64,000 nucleotides of DNA from MGBC114079 sp964531385 (GTDB lineage Bacteria > Bacillota > Clostridia > Lachnospirales > CAG-274): assembly GCA_964531385.1 (NCBI GenBank), contig CAZHGC010000005.1, forward strand, positions 1 to 64,000, in the 5' to 3' direction. This document shows positions 45,701 through 54,876 of this stretch, in pieces (position 1 is the stretch's first letter; each line of letters begins with the position of its first letter). Both the position numbers and the translations under genes were made by a program. Under the pieces are notes generated by a model. The model searched no databases. It had not been told where the DNA came from and was given only the letters and a program-made list of their open reading frames with translations.

Positions 45701-47227
45701 ATGGCTTTTACGAAAGAGGAAAAAATAAAAAAAATGTTGCTTGAAGCAATATCTTTGGAAATTAAGAATACTTTATTAAATCTTATTTCGGATATTTGCA
45801 TTTGGGTTGATGAACCGATTGAGTATGCGGCAAGCTTGGAAATTCAAGAATTGTTCGATGAAGTTAAAAAATCTATATTTGAACTTAATGATGATATTAT
45901 TTGTGCTGTTGAGGATAGAAGCGTTCTTTTGGAAAAAATTGAAAAATTGAAAGAAGAAGCTTTTGGAATTTATAATACTTTTTGTTGCTATAAAAAAGCT
46001 TTTGAATTTCTTGTTTGCAAGTTTAACAACGAAATTGCAAATAAGCTCAACGAAGAATTGATGAAAGAACATAATAAATTGGATTTTGATAAAATTTATG
46101 ACGATTGTATTGATTTTATATACGATGAGGAAGAAGACGAAAGGTTGACCGAATTGTTGACGGCGGAAAGAAAAGGGGTTGTTCTTTCTTGTATGCCTAT
46201 GAAAATGACAAGACAAAAATATGAAAACTTTATATATAACAATTTGAAAATTTCTTGTGAAAATTCGAAAAAAGGGGAAATGGAGATAGTTTTTGATAAT
46301 TTAAAAACTTCTTTTTATCCTTTTAATTCGAAATTTTTTGGAAAAAAATATCCTGTTTTTGCAGAGCAAATTTCTGAAATGAACAACATTGATTTGACAA
46401 AGCTTTCGCAAGATGAAATTGGCGAGCTTATCGATAATATATTGGATTCCTCTCAAAATCTTGAAAGTCTTAATGAATCGTTGGAAGCAATTTACAATGA
46501 TTTGAACTATATGTTTAGTTTGGCATTGTTCTGTGCTGACGAAGAATTTTTATTTGAAGAAGATATTCTTTTTAAAGATATGTATTTTTCATCATTAAAT
46601 TTGCTTAAAGGTGAACTTGACGTTGAGTTTGCGGGAGATGTTATTGAAAAAATCGATGAGAAGGTTAGTGCTATTCAAGATGAAAGAATTTCTTTGAAAA
46701 ATAATATTGTGGAGCTTCTTCCGATGTTTGACAATGTTAAAGTTTCGGAACAACTTAAAACTTATATTGACACGTATAAAACTATTAATAAATATTTTTG
46801 GGAAAACATTGAAGATGCTATTGCTGAAAAAACATATGCAGAATTTGACGGTGAGGTTGACGAGAAGTTTTTTGACGAGAAGTTTGGTGAGTTTTTTGAA
46901 TATGTAAATAATTCTATTGCGGAATTTACAAATAAAGACAAAAAAGCTGTTAAAGCTTATTTCCTGAGCAAAATTTATTGCGTTGTTAAAGATGAGGAGT
47001 TTATTGAATATTTTGATTTTGTTTTTGACCAGATGAAAGACAGCGATGATTTATCTCTTTTTGCGATGAAATTTGGACAAGTTCTTGAAGCTTACGGTTT
47101 TGATGTTTCAGATGATGAATGTGATTGTGGACATCATCACGAGCATAACCATTCACATAATTGCGGTTGCGAACATCATCACGAGCATAATCATTCACAT
47201 AATTGCGGTTGCGGACATCATCATTAA
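45701..47227 (+). CDS. helical protein with His/Cys-rich C-terminal tail, unknown function
   Basis: 508 residues that I do not recognise. Residues 1 to ~465 are acidic and predicted largely helical, with no membrane segment or signal peptide. After VSDDECDC the last ~35 residues are almost only His, Cys, Gly, Asn, Glu and Ser, arranged as two 14-residue repeats (GHHHEHNHSHNCGC) plus a partial third. Such tails bind Zn, Ni or Cu, or coordinate metal for storage and delivery. GGAGG precedes the ATG. It is divergent from the REC-AraC gene and stands alone ahead of the polysaccharide operon promoter. Confidence 0.7.
   Translation: MAFTKEEKIKKMLLEAISLEIKNTLLNLISDICIWVDEPIEYAASLEIQELFDEVKKSIFELNDDIICAVEDRSVLLEKIEKLKEEAFGIYNTFCCYKKAFEFLVCKFNNEIANKLNEELMKEHNKLDFDKIYDDCIDFIYDEEEDERLTELLTAERKGVVLSCMPMKMTRQKYENFIYNNLKISCENSKKGEMEIVFDNLKTSFYPFNSKFFGKKYPVFAEQISEMNNIDLTKLSQDEIGELIDNILDSSQNLESLNESLEAIYNDLNYMFSLALFCADEEFLFEEDILFKDMYFSSLNLLKGELDVEFAGDVIEKIDEKVSAIQDERISLKNNIVELLPMFDNVKVSEQLKTYIDTYKTINKYFWENIEDAIAEKTYAEFDGEVDEKFFDEKFGEFFEYVNNSIAEFTNKDKKAVKAYFLSKIYCVVKDEEFIEYFDFVFDQMKDSDDLSLFAMKFGQVLEAYGFDVSDDECDCGHHHEHNHSHNCGCEHHHEHNHSHNCGCGHHH
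47129..47224 (+). repeat. 42-bp tandem repeat, 2.3 copies, coding for the His-rich tail
   Basis: Unit 1 is 47129-47170, unit 2 is 47171-47212, and a 12-base partial unit closes the gene. Units 1 and 2 differ at only two bases, so the duplication is recent or maintained. Confidence 0.85.
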
Positions 47228-47253
47228 AATATAATGAAAAATGTTTCATTTTG

Positions 47254-47282
47254 TTGTTAAAAAACGATAATTATAGTATAAT
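47254..47282 (+). promoter_or_regulatory. sigma-A promoter of the polysaccharide operon
   Basis: TTGTTA, a 17-base spacer, then TATAAT. Transcription would start near 47289, which limits possible manC start codons to those after that point. Confidence 0.75.
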
Positions 47283-47322
47283 TAAAAAATATGATATAAA
47301 AATATTTGCAGAGGTGATTGTT

Positions 47323-48396
47323 ATTAATACTACAGCGTTGATTATGGCAGGCGGGAAAGGTGAACGTTTTTGGCCAAAAAGCAGAAAAGCTTTTCCAAAA
47401 CAATTTTTGAGTTTAACCAATGACGGTAAAACTATGATTCAGCACACAGTTGAACGAATTTTACCGATTGTTGATATGAAAGATATTTTTATTGCAACAA
47501 ACAAAGAGTATAAAGAAATTGTTAAAACACAGCTTCCGGAAATTCCGGAAGAAAACATTTTGTGTGAGCCTGTTGGAAAAAACACCGCTCCTTGCATTGG
47601 ACTTGCGGCGGCACATATTGGCAAAAAATATGAAGATGCAATTATGATTGTTTTGCCATCGGACCATTTAATTAAATTTACAGATATGTTTGTAAACACT
47701 TTGAAAGCGGGTTGCGAAATTGCCGAGAATGACGAAAATCTTGTTACTGTTGGAATTATGCCGTCATATCCGGAAACGGGATATGGTTATATTAAATTTA
47801 TTCCTAACAAGGATAATTCGAAAGAGGCTTATAAAGTTGAAAAATTTGTTGAAAAGCCAAAGCCGGAAATTGCGAAAGAATATGTTTCCTGCGGGGAATA
47901 CTTATGGAACAGCGGAATGTTCATTTGGAAAATTTCAACAATTCTTAAAAAGTTTGAAGAATTTTTGCCGGACACATTTAACGGAATTTTAAAAATTAAA
48001 GACAGTATTGGAAAAGATGATTATAAAGAGGTTTTGGAAAGAGAATTCAATTTGTTTAATTCTGAATCTATCGATTATGGAATTATGGAGAAAGCTTCAA
48101 ACATTTATATTTTGCCGGGAGCTTTTGGTTGGGACGATGTTGGAAGTTGGCTTGCAATTGAAAGAATTAACAAGACCAACGAATTTGGCAATATGGTTTC
48201 GGGAAATGTTATTAATGTTAATACAAAGAATTCGATAATTGTTGGAACAGACAAGCTTATTGCAACGGTTGGTCTTGAAGATATTGTTATTGTTGATACG
48301 GAAGACGCAACTCTTATTTGCGATAAAAACAGCACACAAGATATTAAAAAAGTTTTGGAAGTTCTTAAAACTTGCAATAAAACAGAATATATTTAA
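47323..48396 (+). CDS. manC: mannose-1-phosphate guanylyltransferase
   Basis: 357 residues. The N-terminus reads TTALIMAGGKGERFWPKSR, the GxGxRxWPxSR signature for GTP binding; EKFVEKPKPE and NSGMFIWK follow. It makes GDP-mannose from mannose-1-phosphate and GTP. No isomerase domain is attached. The start is set at an ATT codon: GAGGTG lies six bases upstream, and family members begin one to three residues before TALIMAGG. In-frame GTG (47314) overlaps the ribosome site, and TTG (47338) and ATG (47344) are too far away. First gene of the surface polysaccharide operon. Confidence 0.88.
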   Translation: MNTTALIMAGGKGERFWPKSRKAFPKQFLSLTNDGKTMIQHTVERILPIVDMKDIFIATNKEYKEIVKTQLPEIPEENILCEPVGKNTAPCIGLAAAHIGKKYEDAIMIVLPSDHLIKFTDMFVNTLKAGCEIAENDENLVTVGIMPSYPETGYGYIKFIPNKDNSKEAYKVEKFVEKPKPEIAKEYVSCGEYLWNSGMFIWKISTILKKFEEFLPDTFNGILKIKDSIGKDDYKEVLEREFNLFNSESIDYGIMEKASNIYILPGAFGWDDVGSWLAIERINKTNEFGNMVSGNVINVNTKNSIIVGTDKLIATVGLEDIVIVDTEDATLICDKNSTQDIKKVLEVLKTCNKTEYI

Positions 48397-48415
48397 TTTT
48401 TGGAGGAAATGAAAA

Positions 48416-49453
48416 ATGAAAAATGCTTTGATTACGGGAATTACAGGACAAGACGGCTCTTATTTGGCAGAACTTCTTTTGTCAAAAGGTTACAATGTTT
48501 ATGGAATTATGAGAAGAAAAAGCGTTGTTGATTTTGGCAACGTTGAACACATAAAAGACAAAATAAACTTTATTTATGCGGATATGACAGATATTGTTTC
48601 TCTTATTAATGCAATGAAAGTTTCGAATGCTGACGAAGTTTATAATCTTGCGGCACAGTCATTTGTTGCAACAAGTTGGGAGCAACCTATTGCAACAGCG
48701 GAAATTGATGCGGTTGGTGTTACCAATATGCTTGAAGCAATTAAAATTGTTAATCCGAAAGCAAGATTTTATCAAGCATCAACGAGCGAGATGTTTGGAC
48801 TTGTTCAAGAAATTCCTCAATCCGAAAAAACTCCTTTTTATCCGAGAAGCCCTTACGGAGTTGCAAAACTTTATGGTCATTGGATTACAAAAAACTATAG
48901 AGAAAGCTATGATTTATTTGCTTGTTCGGGTATTCTCTTCAATCACGAATCGGAAAGAAGAGGAAAAGAATTTGTTACAAGAAAAATTACTGATGCTGTT
49001 GCAAGAATAAAATTTGGTGTTTTGGATTGTCTTGAACTTGGAAATATGGATTCTAAGCGAGATTGGGGACATTCAAAAGATTATGTAAATGCTATGTGGC
49101 TTATGCTTCAGCAAGACACTCCCGATGATTATGTTATTGCAACAAACGAAACAAGGACTGTTCGTGAATTTGTTGAAACAGCTTTTAATCGTGCGGGGAT
49201 TGAAATTGAATGGAGCGGTAAGGGTGTTGACGAAATTGGAAAAGACAAAGCAACGGGAAAAACTGTTGTTAGAGTTAATCCTAAATTCTTCAGACCTGCG
49301 GAAGTTGATATTCTTCTTGGAAATCCTCAAAAGGCTGAATCTGTTTTGGGTTGGAAAAGAGAAATTGATTTTGCCGAACTTGTTGGAAGAATGGTTGAGA
49401 ATGATTTGAAGCTTGTTGAAAAGGAAATTCGTGTTTCAAAACTTGACAAATAA
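48416..49453 (+). CDS. gmd: GDP-mannose 4,6-dehydratase
   Basis: 345 residues, an extended SDR with the NADP motif TGITGQDGSYL, then NLAAQSFV, STSEMFG and the catalytic YPRSPYGVAKLYG (Tyr, Lys). FNHESERRG and RDWGHSKDYV are diagnostic for Gmd. It converts GDP-mannose to GDP-4-keto-6-deoxymannose. GGAGG is nine bases before the ATG. It follows manC by 19 bases. Confidence 0.95.
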   Translation: MKNALITGITGQDGSYLAELLLSKGYNVYGIMRRKSVVDFGNVEHIKDKINFIYADMTDIVSLINAMKVSNADEVYNLAAQSFVATSWEQPIATAEIDAVGVTNMLEAIKIVNPKARFYQASTSEMFGLVQEIPQSEKTPFYPRSPYGVAKLYGHWITKNYRESYDLFACSGILFNHESERRGKEFVTRKITDAVARIKFGVLDCLELGNMDSKRDWGHSKDYVNAMWLMLQQDTPDDYVIATNETRTVREFVETAFNRAGIEIEWSGKGVDEIGKDKATGKTVVRVNPKFFRPAEVDILLGNPQKAESVLGWKREIDFAELVGRMVENDLKLVEKEIRVSKLDK

Positions 49454-49465
49454 GCGAGGGATACT

Positions 49466-50404
49466 ATGAAAGCGTTAATTATTGGCGGCGGCGGTTTTGT
49501 TGGGAAATATCTTGCATTCCATTTGCACAATGACTGCAAATGGAATGTCAGTGTTACTAAAATTGAAAAAGAAACTATCGATTTGGATTATGTCGATATA
49601 TTTAATTTGGATATTTTGGACATTGAAGCCGTTAAGGCTGTTATTAAGGAAGTTATGCCGGATTATATTTTTCATCTTGCAGCTCAAAGCTCTGTTTATT
49701 TGGCTTGGAAAAATCCAGCATTGACAGTTGATATTAATATTAAAGGTGCTATTAATCTTCTTGATGCAATCAGAAGCATTGAGGAATATAATCCTAAAAT
49801 TTTGCTTGTTGGTTCAGGAGAAGAATATGGGCACATTAGAGAAAGCGAAACTCCTGTTTCCGAGGAAAACGTTCTTAGACCGGGAAATATTTATGCAGTT
49901 ACGAAAGCGGCTCAAAATTTTATTGGGAGAATTTATGCAGATGCTTATAAAATGAATATTATTATGGTTAGAGCATTTAACCATATTGGACCGGGGCAGT
50001 TGCCGAATTTTGTTGTTTCTGATTTTTGCAAGCAAGTTGCGGAAATTGAAAAAGAGGGGAAAGGCGTTATAAAAGTTGGTAATTTATCAGCTATGAGAGA
50101 TTTTACTGATGTTAGAGATGTTGTTAGAGCATATTCGCTTTTAATTAAAAAAGGAAAGAGCGGAGAAACTTATAACGTTGGAAGCGGAAAAGCTGTTTCT
50201 ATAGATGAAATTTTAAAAATGATTATCGATATTTCCGGAGCTGATATTACAGTTGAAATTGATGAAAATAAACTTCGTCCTGTTGATATTAAAATTATTG
50301 AAGCCGACATTTCAAAATTAGTTTCTGAAACGGGTTGGAAAAGAAATTTCAAGCTTGAAGAAACTATTTTTGATACATTGGAGTTTTGGCGAAAAAATAT
50401 TTAG
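49466..50404 (+). CDS. rmd: GDP-4-keto-6-deoxymannose reductase (Rmd type)
   Basis: 312 residues, SDR fold with GGGGFVGKYL at the N-terminus, HLAAQSSV, GSGEEYG and the catalytic IYAVTKAAQ. AFNHIGPGQ and RDFTDVRDVVRAY fit the Rmd/GDP-D-rhamnose synthase group rather than the epimerase/reductase Fcl (GDP-fucose). With Gmd it should yield GDP-D-rhamnose. GAGGG precedes the ATG, 12 bases after gmd. The related GDP-6-deoxy-talose synthase is the main alternative. Confidence 0.85.
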   Translation: MKALIIGGGGFVGKYLAFHLHNDCKWNVSVTKIEKETIDLDYVDIFNLDILDIEAVKAVIKEVMPDYIFHLAAQSSVYLAWKNPALTVDINIKGAINLLDAIRSIEEYNPKILLVGSGEEYGHIRESETPVSEENVLRPGNIYAVTKAAQNFIGRIYADAYKMNIIMVRAFNHIGPGQLPNFVVSDFCKQVAEIEKEGKGVIKVGNLSAMRDFTDVRDVVRAYSLLIKKGKSGETYNVGSGKAVSIDEILKMIIDISGADITVEIDENKLRPVDIKIIEADISKLVSETGWKRNFKLEETIFDTLEFWRKNI

Positions 50405-50421
50405 GTAATGAGGTTGGTTGA

Positions 50422-51201
50422 ATGAACGTTTTTAAAGAACTTTATGACTATCGTGAAATGATTGTGAGTTTTGTTAGAAAAGATTTGAGAGGGAGATATA
50501 AAGGTTCGGTTCTTGGATTTTTATGGACTTTTGTTAATCCTCTCTTGCAACTTTTAGTTTATACGCTTGTTTTTTCGGTTATTATGCGTTTTGGCGATAT
50601 TGATAAATATTATTTGTTTTTATTTGTTACGCTTATTCCATGGTTGTTTTTTTCAACAGCTCTTACAAGCGGTTGTATGTCGGTTTTGGCTCAAAAAGAT
50701 ATGCTTAAAAAAATTTATTTTCCGAGAGAAGTTTTGCCTGTTGCTCAAGTTACAAGCTGTTTTATGAATATGATTTTTTCGTTTCTTGTTATTTTTGCGG
50801 TTCTTATTATTTCGGGTTCGGAAATTAATCTTGAGGCTTTTTTATATCTTCCGATTGTTATGATTGTTGAATATATTTTTGCTATGGGCATTACGTTGAT
50901 TGCTTCGGCTGTTACGGTTTATTTCAGAGACCTTGAGCATATATTGGGAATTGTTGCGATGGCTTGGATGTATATGACACCTGTTATCTATGGCATTGAG
51001 CAAGTTCCCGAAGAATTTAAAAGTTGGTTTGTTCTTAATCCTATGACGCCGATTATAGTTGCATACAGAGATATTTTGTATTATGCAAGAGTTCCGGAAC
51101 TTAATATGCTTGGAATTTCATTTGTTATGGGAATTGCGGTTCTTATTATTGGGTTTATTGTGTTCGGAAAACTTAAAAAGCATTTTGCGGAGGAATTATA
51201 A
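50422..51201 (+). CDS. wzm: ABC-2 type polysaccharide exporter, membrane subunit
   Basis: 259 residues with six membrane helices and the conserved N-terminus of Wzm/TagG proteins (LRGRYKGSVLGFLWTFVNPL). Residues around LNPMTPIIVAYRDILY are also typical. It forms the channel that carries undecaprenyl-linked glycan across the membrane. Its TAA shares its last base with the wzt ATG (TAATG), so translation is coupled. Confidence 0.92.
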   Translation: MNVFKELYDYREMIVSFVRKDLRGRYKGSVLGFLWTFVNPLLQLLVYTLVFSVIMRFGDIDKYYLFLFVTLIPWLFFSTALTSGCMSVLAQKDMLKKIYFPREVLPVAQVTSCFMNMIFSFLVIFAVLIISGSEINLEAFLYLPIVMIVEYIFAMGITLIASAVTVYFRDLEHILGIVAMAWMYMTPVIYGIEQVPEEFKSWFVLNPMTPIIVAYRDILYYARVPELNMLGISFVMGIAVLIIGFIVFGKLKKHFAEEL

Positions 51202-52574
51202 TGAATGTTATTGAAGTTAAGGACGTTAAAAAGAAGTTTAAAATTTATTATGACAAAGGAGAGAGCCTTAAAGAAAAAGTTCTTTTTAAAAAAAGAAGCA
51301 GATATGATGAGCGTTGGGTTTTAAACGGAGTTTCTTTTGATATTAAAAAAGGCGAGGCTATTGGGCTTATTGGCGAAAATGGCTGTGGTAAGAGTACTCT
51401 TTTGAAACTTATTACAAAAATAATTTATCCGGATTTTGGAAGTATTGTTGTTAATGGGAGAATTTCAAGCCTTTTGGAACTTGGGGCGGGATTTCACCCG
51501 GATATGAGCGGAAGAGAAAATATATATACGAATGCGTCTATTTTTGGGCTTACGAAAAAAGAAATCGATTCGAGGCTTGATGATATAATTGAATTTTCCG
51601 AGCTTGGAGAATTTATTGACAATCCTGTTAGAACATATTCTTCGGGAATGTATATGAGACTTGCTTTTTCTGTTGCAATAAACGTTAATGCGGATATTCT
51701 TTTGATTGATGAAATTTTGGCTGTTGGAGATGCTTCGTTTCAGGCAAAGTGCTTTAACAAACTTTTGGAAATTAAAAGAAAAGGCGTTACAATTGTTATT
51801 GTTTCTCATGATATGGGGTCAATTGAAAGGCTTTGCGACAAGGCTGTTTGGCTTAATAAAGGCGTTGTTCGAAAAATTGGAAATGTTAGAGACTTATCTT
51901 TTGAATATATCGACTTTATTATGAACAAAAACGAAAACCTTGATAAACGTCTTGTTATTGAGACTGATTTGGAAGATAATTCAGAAAAAACAGAAGAGAA
52001 AACAGAGGAAATTGCTGATGAAACTGTTGAAGACGAAGTTTTTGAACAAGATTTGACCAACGAAGTTTTGCAGGAAGATGACGAAAATTTAAATAATGAA
52101 GAAGAAATTGATCTTGAAATTGTTGAACAGCCGAAAAGGTGGGGCAACAAGGATATTGAAATTACAAATATAAGGCTTTTAAATTCGGAAGGAAACGAAT
52201 TTAAAAATATTAAATCCGGAAGCGATTTTAAAATTGAGATAGATTTTGTTAAAAACAAACCTGTTGAAAAATTTATTATGGGTATTGCTATAAACCGAAT
52301 TGACGGAATTCTTATTTACGGAACAAATACAAAAATTGACGGAATTAAATTTACACATAAAAAAAATAAAGGTAAATTAGTTGTTAATTTGAAAAATGTT
52401 AAACTTATGCAGGGAGAATATTTCTTTGATTTTGCTTTTGAGGATTTGGACTCGAAGCCTTTGGATTATTATCGTGAGGCGGCTTTTTTTAATGTTTATA
52501 ACAGATATAGCGAAGCCGGTCTTTGCGGGTTTGAGCATCAATGGGTTTTGGACGGAGAAAAATTTGAATTTTAA
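51201..52574 (+). CDS. wzt: ABC polysaccharide exporter ATPase with carbohydrate-binding domain
   Basis: 457 residues. The NBD (1-~245) has Walker A GENGCGKS (58-65), signature YSSGM (146-150), Walker B ILLIDE and His203. A ~65-residue linker (251-315) is almost all Glu, Asp, Asn and Thr. Residues about 316-457 form a Wzt C-terminal beta-sandwich (ITNIRLLNSEG, VYNRYSEAGLCGFEH), which in known cases binds the capped non-reducing end of the glycan before export. GGAGG precedes the ATG. The C-domain implies that a capped chain is recognised. Confidence 0.92.
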   Translation: MNVIEVKDVKKKFKIYYDKGESLKEKVLFKKRSRYDERWVLNGVSFDIKKGEAIGLIGENGCGKSTLLKLITKIIYPDFGSIVVNGRISSLLELGAGFHPDMSGRENIYTNASIFGLTKKEIDSRLDDIIEFSELGEFIDNPVRTYSSGMYMRLAFSVAINVNADILLIDEILAVGDASFQAKCFNKLLEIKRKGVTIVIVSHDMGSIERLCDKAVWLNKGVVRKIGNVRDLSFEYIDFIMNKNENLDKRLVIETDLEDNSEKTEEKTEEIADETVEDEVFEQDLTNEVLQEDDENLNNEEEIDLEIVEQPKRWGNKDIEITNIRLLNSEGNEFKNIKSGSDFKIEIDFVKNKPVEKFIMGIAINRIDGILIYGTNTKIDGIKFTHKKNKGKLVVNLKNVKLMQGEYFFDFAFEDLDSKPLDYYREAAFFNVYNRYSEAGLCGFEHQWVLDGEKFEF

Positions 52575-52589
52575 AGAGGTGTTAATTTT

Positions 52590-53636
52590 ATGAAAATCGG
52601 TATTGCAACGGTTCAAGTTCCTTTTGTTAGGGGAGGAGCGGAAGAACTTGCGGATAATCTTCAGAGGGCATTTATAGAACGTGGACACGAGGCTGAAATT
52701 ATCAGTATGCCACTTATGGACGGTCCGATTAATTTTATTACGGATTCAATTGTTGCATCAAGGCTTATGGATATAAATCGTTCTTGGGGCGGAAAAATTG
52801 ATTTGTGTATTGGGCTTAAATTTCCTGCATATTGTATGCCACACGATAACAAAGTTGTTTGGGCATTGCACCAGCACAGAGCGGCATACGAGCTTTTTAA
52901 TACAGATTTGAGTGGTTTGAAAAACAATGAAGAAGGTCGATTTATTCGTGATGCAATTATTAATGCCGATAATAAATATTTAGGCGAAGCAAAAAGAATT
53001 TATACAATTTCAAAAAATGTTACCGGAAGATTGAAAAAATTCAATAATATAAATTCAACTCCGTTGTATCACCCTTGTCCGAGTATGGAGAAATTTTATT
53101 CCAGAAATTATGACGATTATATTCTTATGCCGAGTAGAATTAGCCCGACAAAAAGACAAATGCTTGCTCTTAAGGCTTTGCTTAAAACAAAGAGCGATAT
53201 TAAGCTTTATGTTATGGGAAGACCGGATAATGATGTTATTAAAAAAGAATTTTTTGGATTTATTGAAAAAAATGGGCTTAAAGACAGAGTTGTTTGTTTT
53301 GACTATGTTGCGGAAGAAAAAAAACTTGAACTTTATGCAAATGCAAGAGCTGTTATATTTATTCCGGTTGATGAGGACTATGGATATATTACTCTTGAAG
53401 CAATGTCGGCGGAAAAGCCTGTTATTACGGTTACAGACAGCGGTGGCCCACTTGAGTTTATTGTTAATGGAGAATGCGGAATTGTTGTTGAGCCGAACGA
53501 GGAAAGTATTGCCGAGGCTATTGATATGTTTGCCGATTCGGAAAATATGGCAAAAGAATTTGGCAAAAAAGCAAAAAAACGTCTTTCGGATATGGATATA
53601 AGTTGGGATTATGTTGTTAAGGAGTTGACTAAATAA
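52590..53636 (+). CDS. GT4-like glycosyltransferase, copy A
   Basis: 348 residues, GT-B fold. The N-terminus reads QVPFVRGGAEELADNL; the C-terminal half has PVDEDYGYITLEAMSAEKPVI with the conserved E-x7-E style nucleotide-sugar site. It is a likely user of GDP-rhamnose or GDP-mannose. AGAGGTG precedes the ATG. Its TAA overlaps the methyltransferase ATG by one base. It is a clear paralogue of the gene at 54877, the same length and sharing N-terminal and PVDEDYGYITLEA blocks. Confidence 0.88.
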   Translation: MKIGIATVQVPFVRGGAEELADNLQRAFIERGHEAEIISMPLMDGPINFITDSIVASRLMDINRSWGGKIDLCIGLKFPAYCMPHDNKVVWALHQHRAAYELFNTDLSGLKNNEEGRFIRDAIINADNKYLGEAKRIYTISKNVTGRLKKFNNINSTPLYHPCPSMEKFYSRNYDDYILMPSRISPTKRQMLALKALLKTKSDIKLYVMGRPDNDVIKKEFFGFIEKNGLKDRVVCFDYVAEEKKLELYANARAVIFIPVDEDYGYITLEAMSAEKPVITVTDSGGPLEFIVNGECGIVVEPNEESIAEAIDMFADSENMAKEFGKKAKKRLSDMDISWDYVVKELTK

Positions 53637-54856
53637 TGGAAAGAACTTCTAAAAAGATTGATAAAATTTTAAGTGAAATTATGATAAGAAAATCTGATGC
53701 AAGAAAGTTTGCACTTGATAATTATGAAAATTTCGGCGAAGGAGAAAATGTTAGAAAAGTTAACGAAAATTTCTCCGATGAAATTAACAAAACTGTTTCG
53801 CAAATGCTTTACTATCTTGAAAAAGCAAATGAAAGATATGATGTTTCGCAAATGCAACCGATTGTTACGAACGGGGGCATTATTAAGAAGATTTTTGTTA
53901 TTATTAAAAAGATAATCAGACGAATTTTGAATAGGTTGTTTGGTTGGTATTTTAATGCGGCGGCAGTTAGACAAAGAGATTTTAACGACAGCTGTGTTAA
54001 AACTTTGAATTTTATGAAAGAATTGGTTGTTAAACAAGCTGAAGAAAATGCTTGTTTAATGAGAGAGAAGAAAGAACTTGAGGAAAACGTTAAAAAAGAA
54101 AATGAACTTTTGGAAAAGAAAATTGATTATATACTTAACAAATTAAATGTTTCTTGTGATTTGGAACTTCTTGAAAATGCACCTGAAATCGATTATTTTG
54201 ATTTTGAAAATGAATTTAGAGGAACAAGAAGCGATATTATGAGAAGCCAAGAGGCATATGTTGATTATTTTAAAACAAACGGCGGAGGAAAAATTCTTGA
54301 CATTGGTTGCGGAAGAGGAGAATTTTTGGAGCTTATGTTTAACTATGGAATTTCGGTTTTTGGTGTTGATTGCTATAAGCCTTTTGTTAAATATTGCTCT
54401 GACAGAGGATTTGAGGTTTGCTGTGATGATGCTTTGACTTATCTTGAAACTTTGGAGGACTGTTCTTTGGGCGGTATATTTATGAGCCAAGTTGTTGAAC
54501 ATCTTTCAAATGATTATGTGCGTGCTCTTATTTCAACAGCATACAAAAAAATGAAGCCGGGGTGTTGTTTTATTCTTGAAACGCCAAATCCTGACTGTGT
54601 TGCTGCACTTACCGAATTTAATATTGATATGTCACATATTAAACCTGTTCATTTTAATTCGCTTAAATATCTTTTTGAAAAAACCGGATTTGAAAGCGTT
54701 GAAAGATTTCATAACCCAAATGCTTTTTATCCTCTTCAAGCGGTTAAAATCGAGGGAGAGGGAATAAGTAACATTGATGAATTTAATAAAGGAATTGAAT
54801 ATATCAACAATATGTTGTTTGGTTGCAGAGATTATACTTTAATTGCAAGAAAATAA
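53636..54856 (+). CDS. SAM-dependent methyltransferase with N-terminal coiled coil
   Basis: 406 residues. Residues 1-110 include an amphipathic basic stretch (IIKKIFVIIKKIIRRILNRLF, in part, 82-101) that may touch the membrane. A coiled coil spans about 115-170. A class I methyltransferase domain follows, with motif I ILDIGCGRGEF (220-230), then SQVVEHL and ILETPNP. In Wzm/Wzt systems whose Wzt has a binding domain, a methyltransferase often caps the chain; this is a good candidate (inference). It lies between two paralogous glycosyltransferases and is coupled to the first. Confidence 0.85.
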   Translation: MERTSKKIDKILSEIMIRKSDARKFALDNYENFGEGENVRKVNENFSDEINKTVSQMLYYLEKANERYDVSQMQPIVTNGGIIKKIFVIIKKIIRRILNRLFGWYFNAAAVRQRDFNDSCVKTLNFMKELVVKQAEENACLMREKKELEENVKKENELLEKKIDYILNKLNVSCDLELLENAPEIDYFDFENEFRGTRSDIMRSQEAYVDYFKTNGGGKILDIGCGRGEFLELMFNYGISVFGVDCYKPFVKYCSDRGFEVCCDDALTYLETLEDCSLGGIFMSQVVEHLSNDYVRALISTAYKKMKPGCCFILETPNPDCVAALTEFNIDMSHIKPVHFNSLKYLFEKTGFESVERFHNPNAFYPLQAVKIEGEGISNIDEFNKGIEYINNMLFGCRDYTLIARK

Positions 54857-54876
54857 TTTTTAGACGGGGTGTTTTT

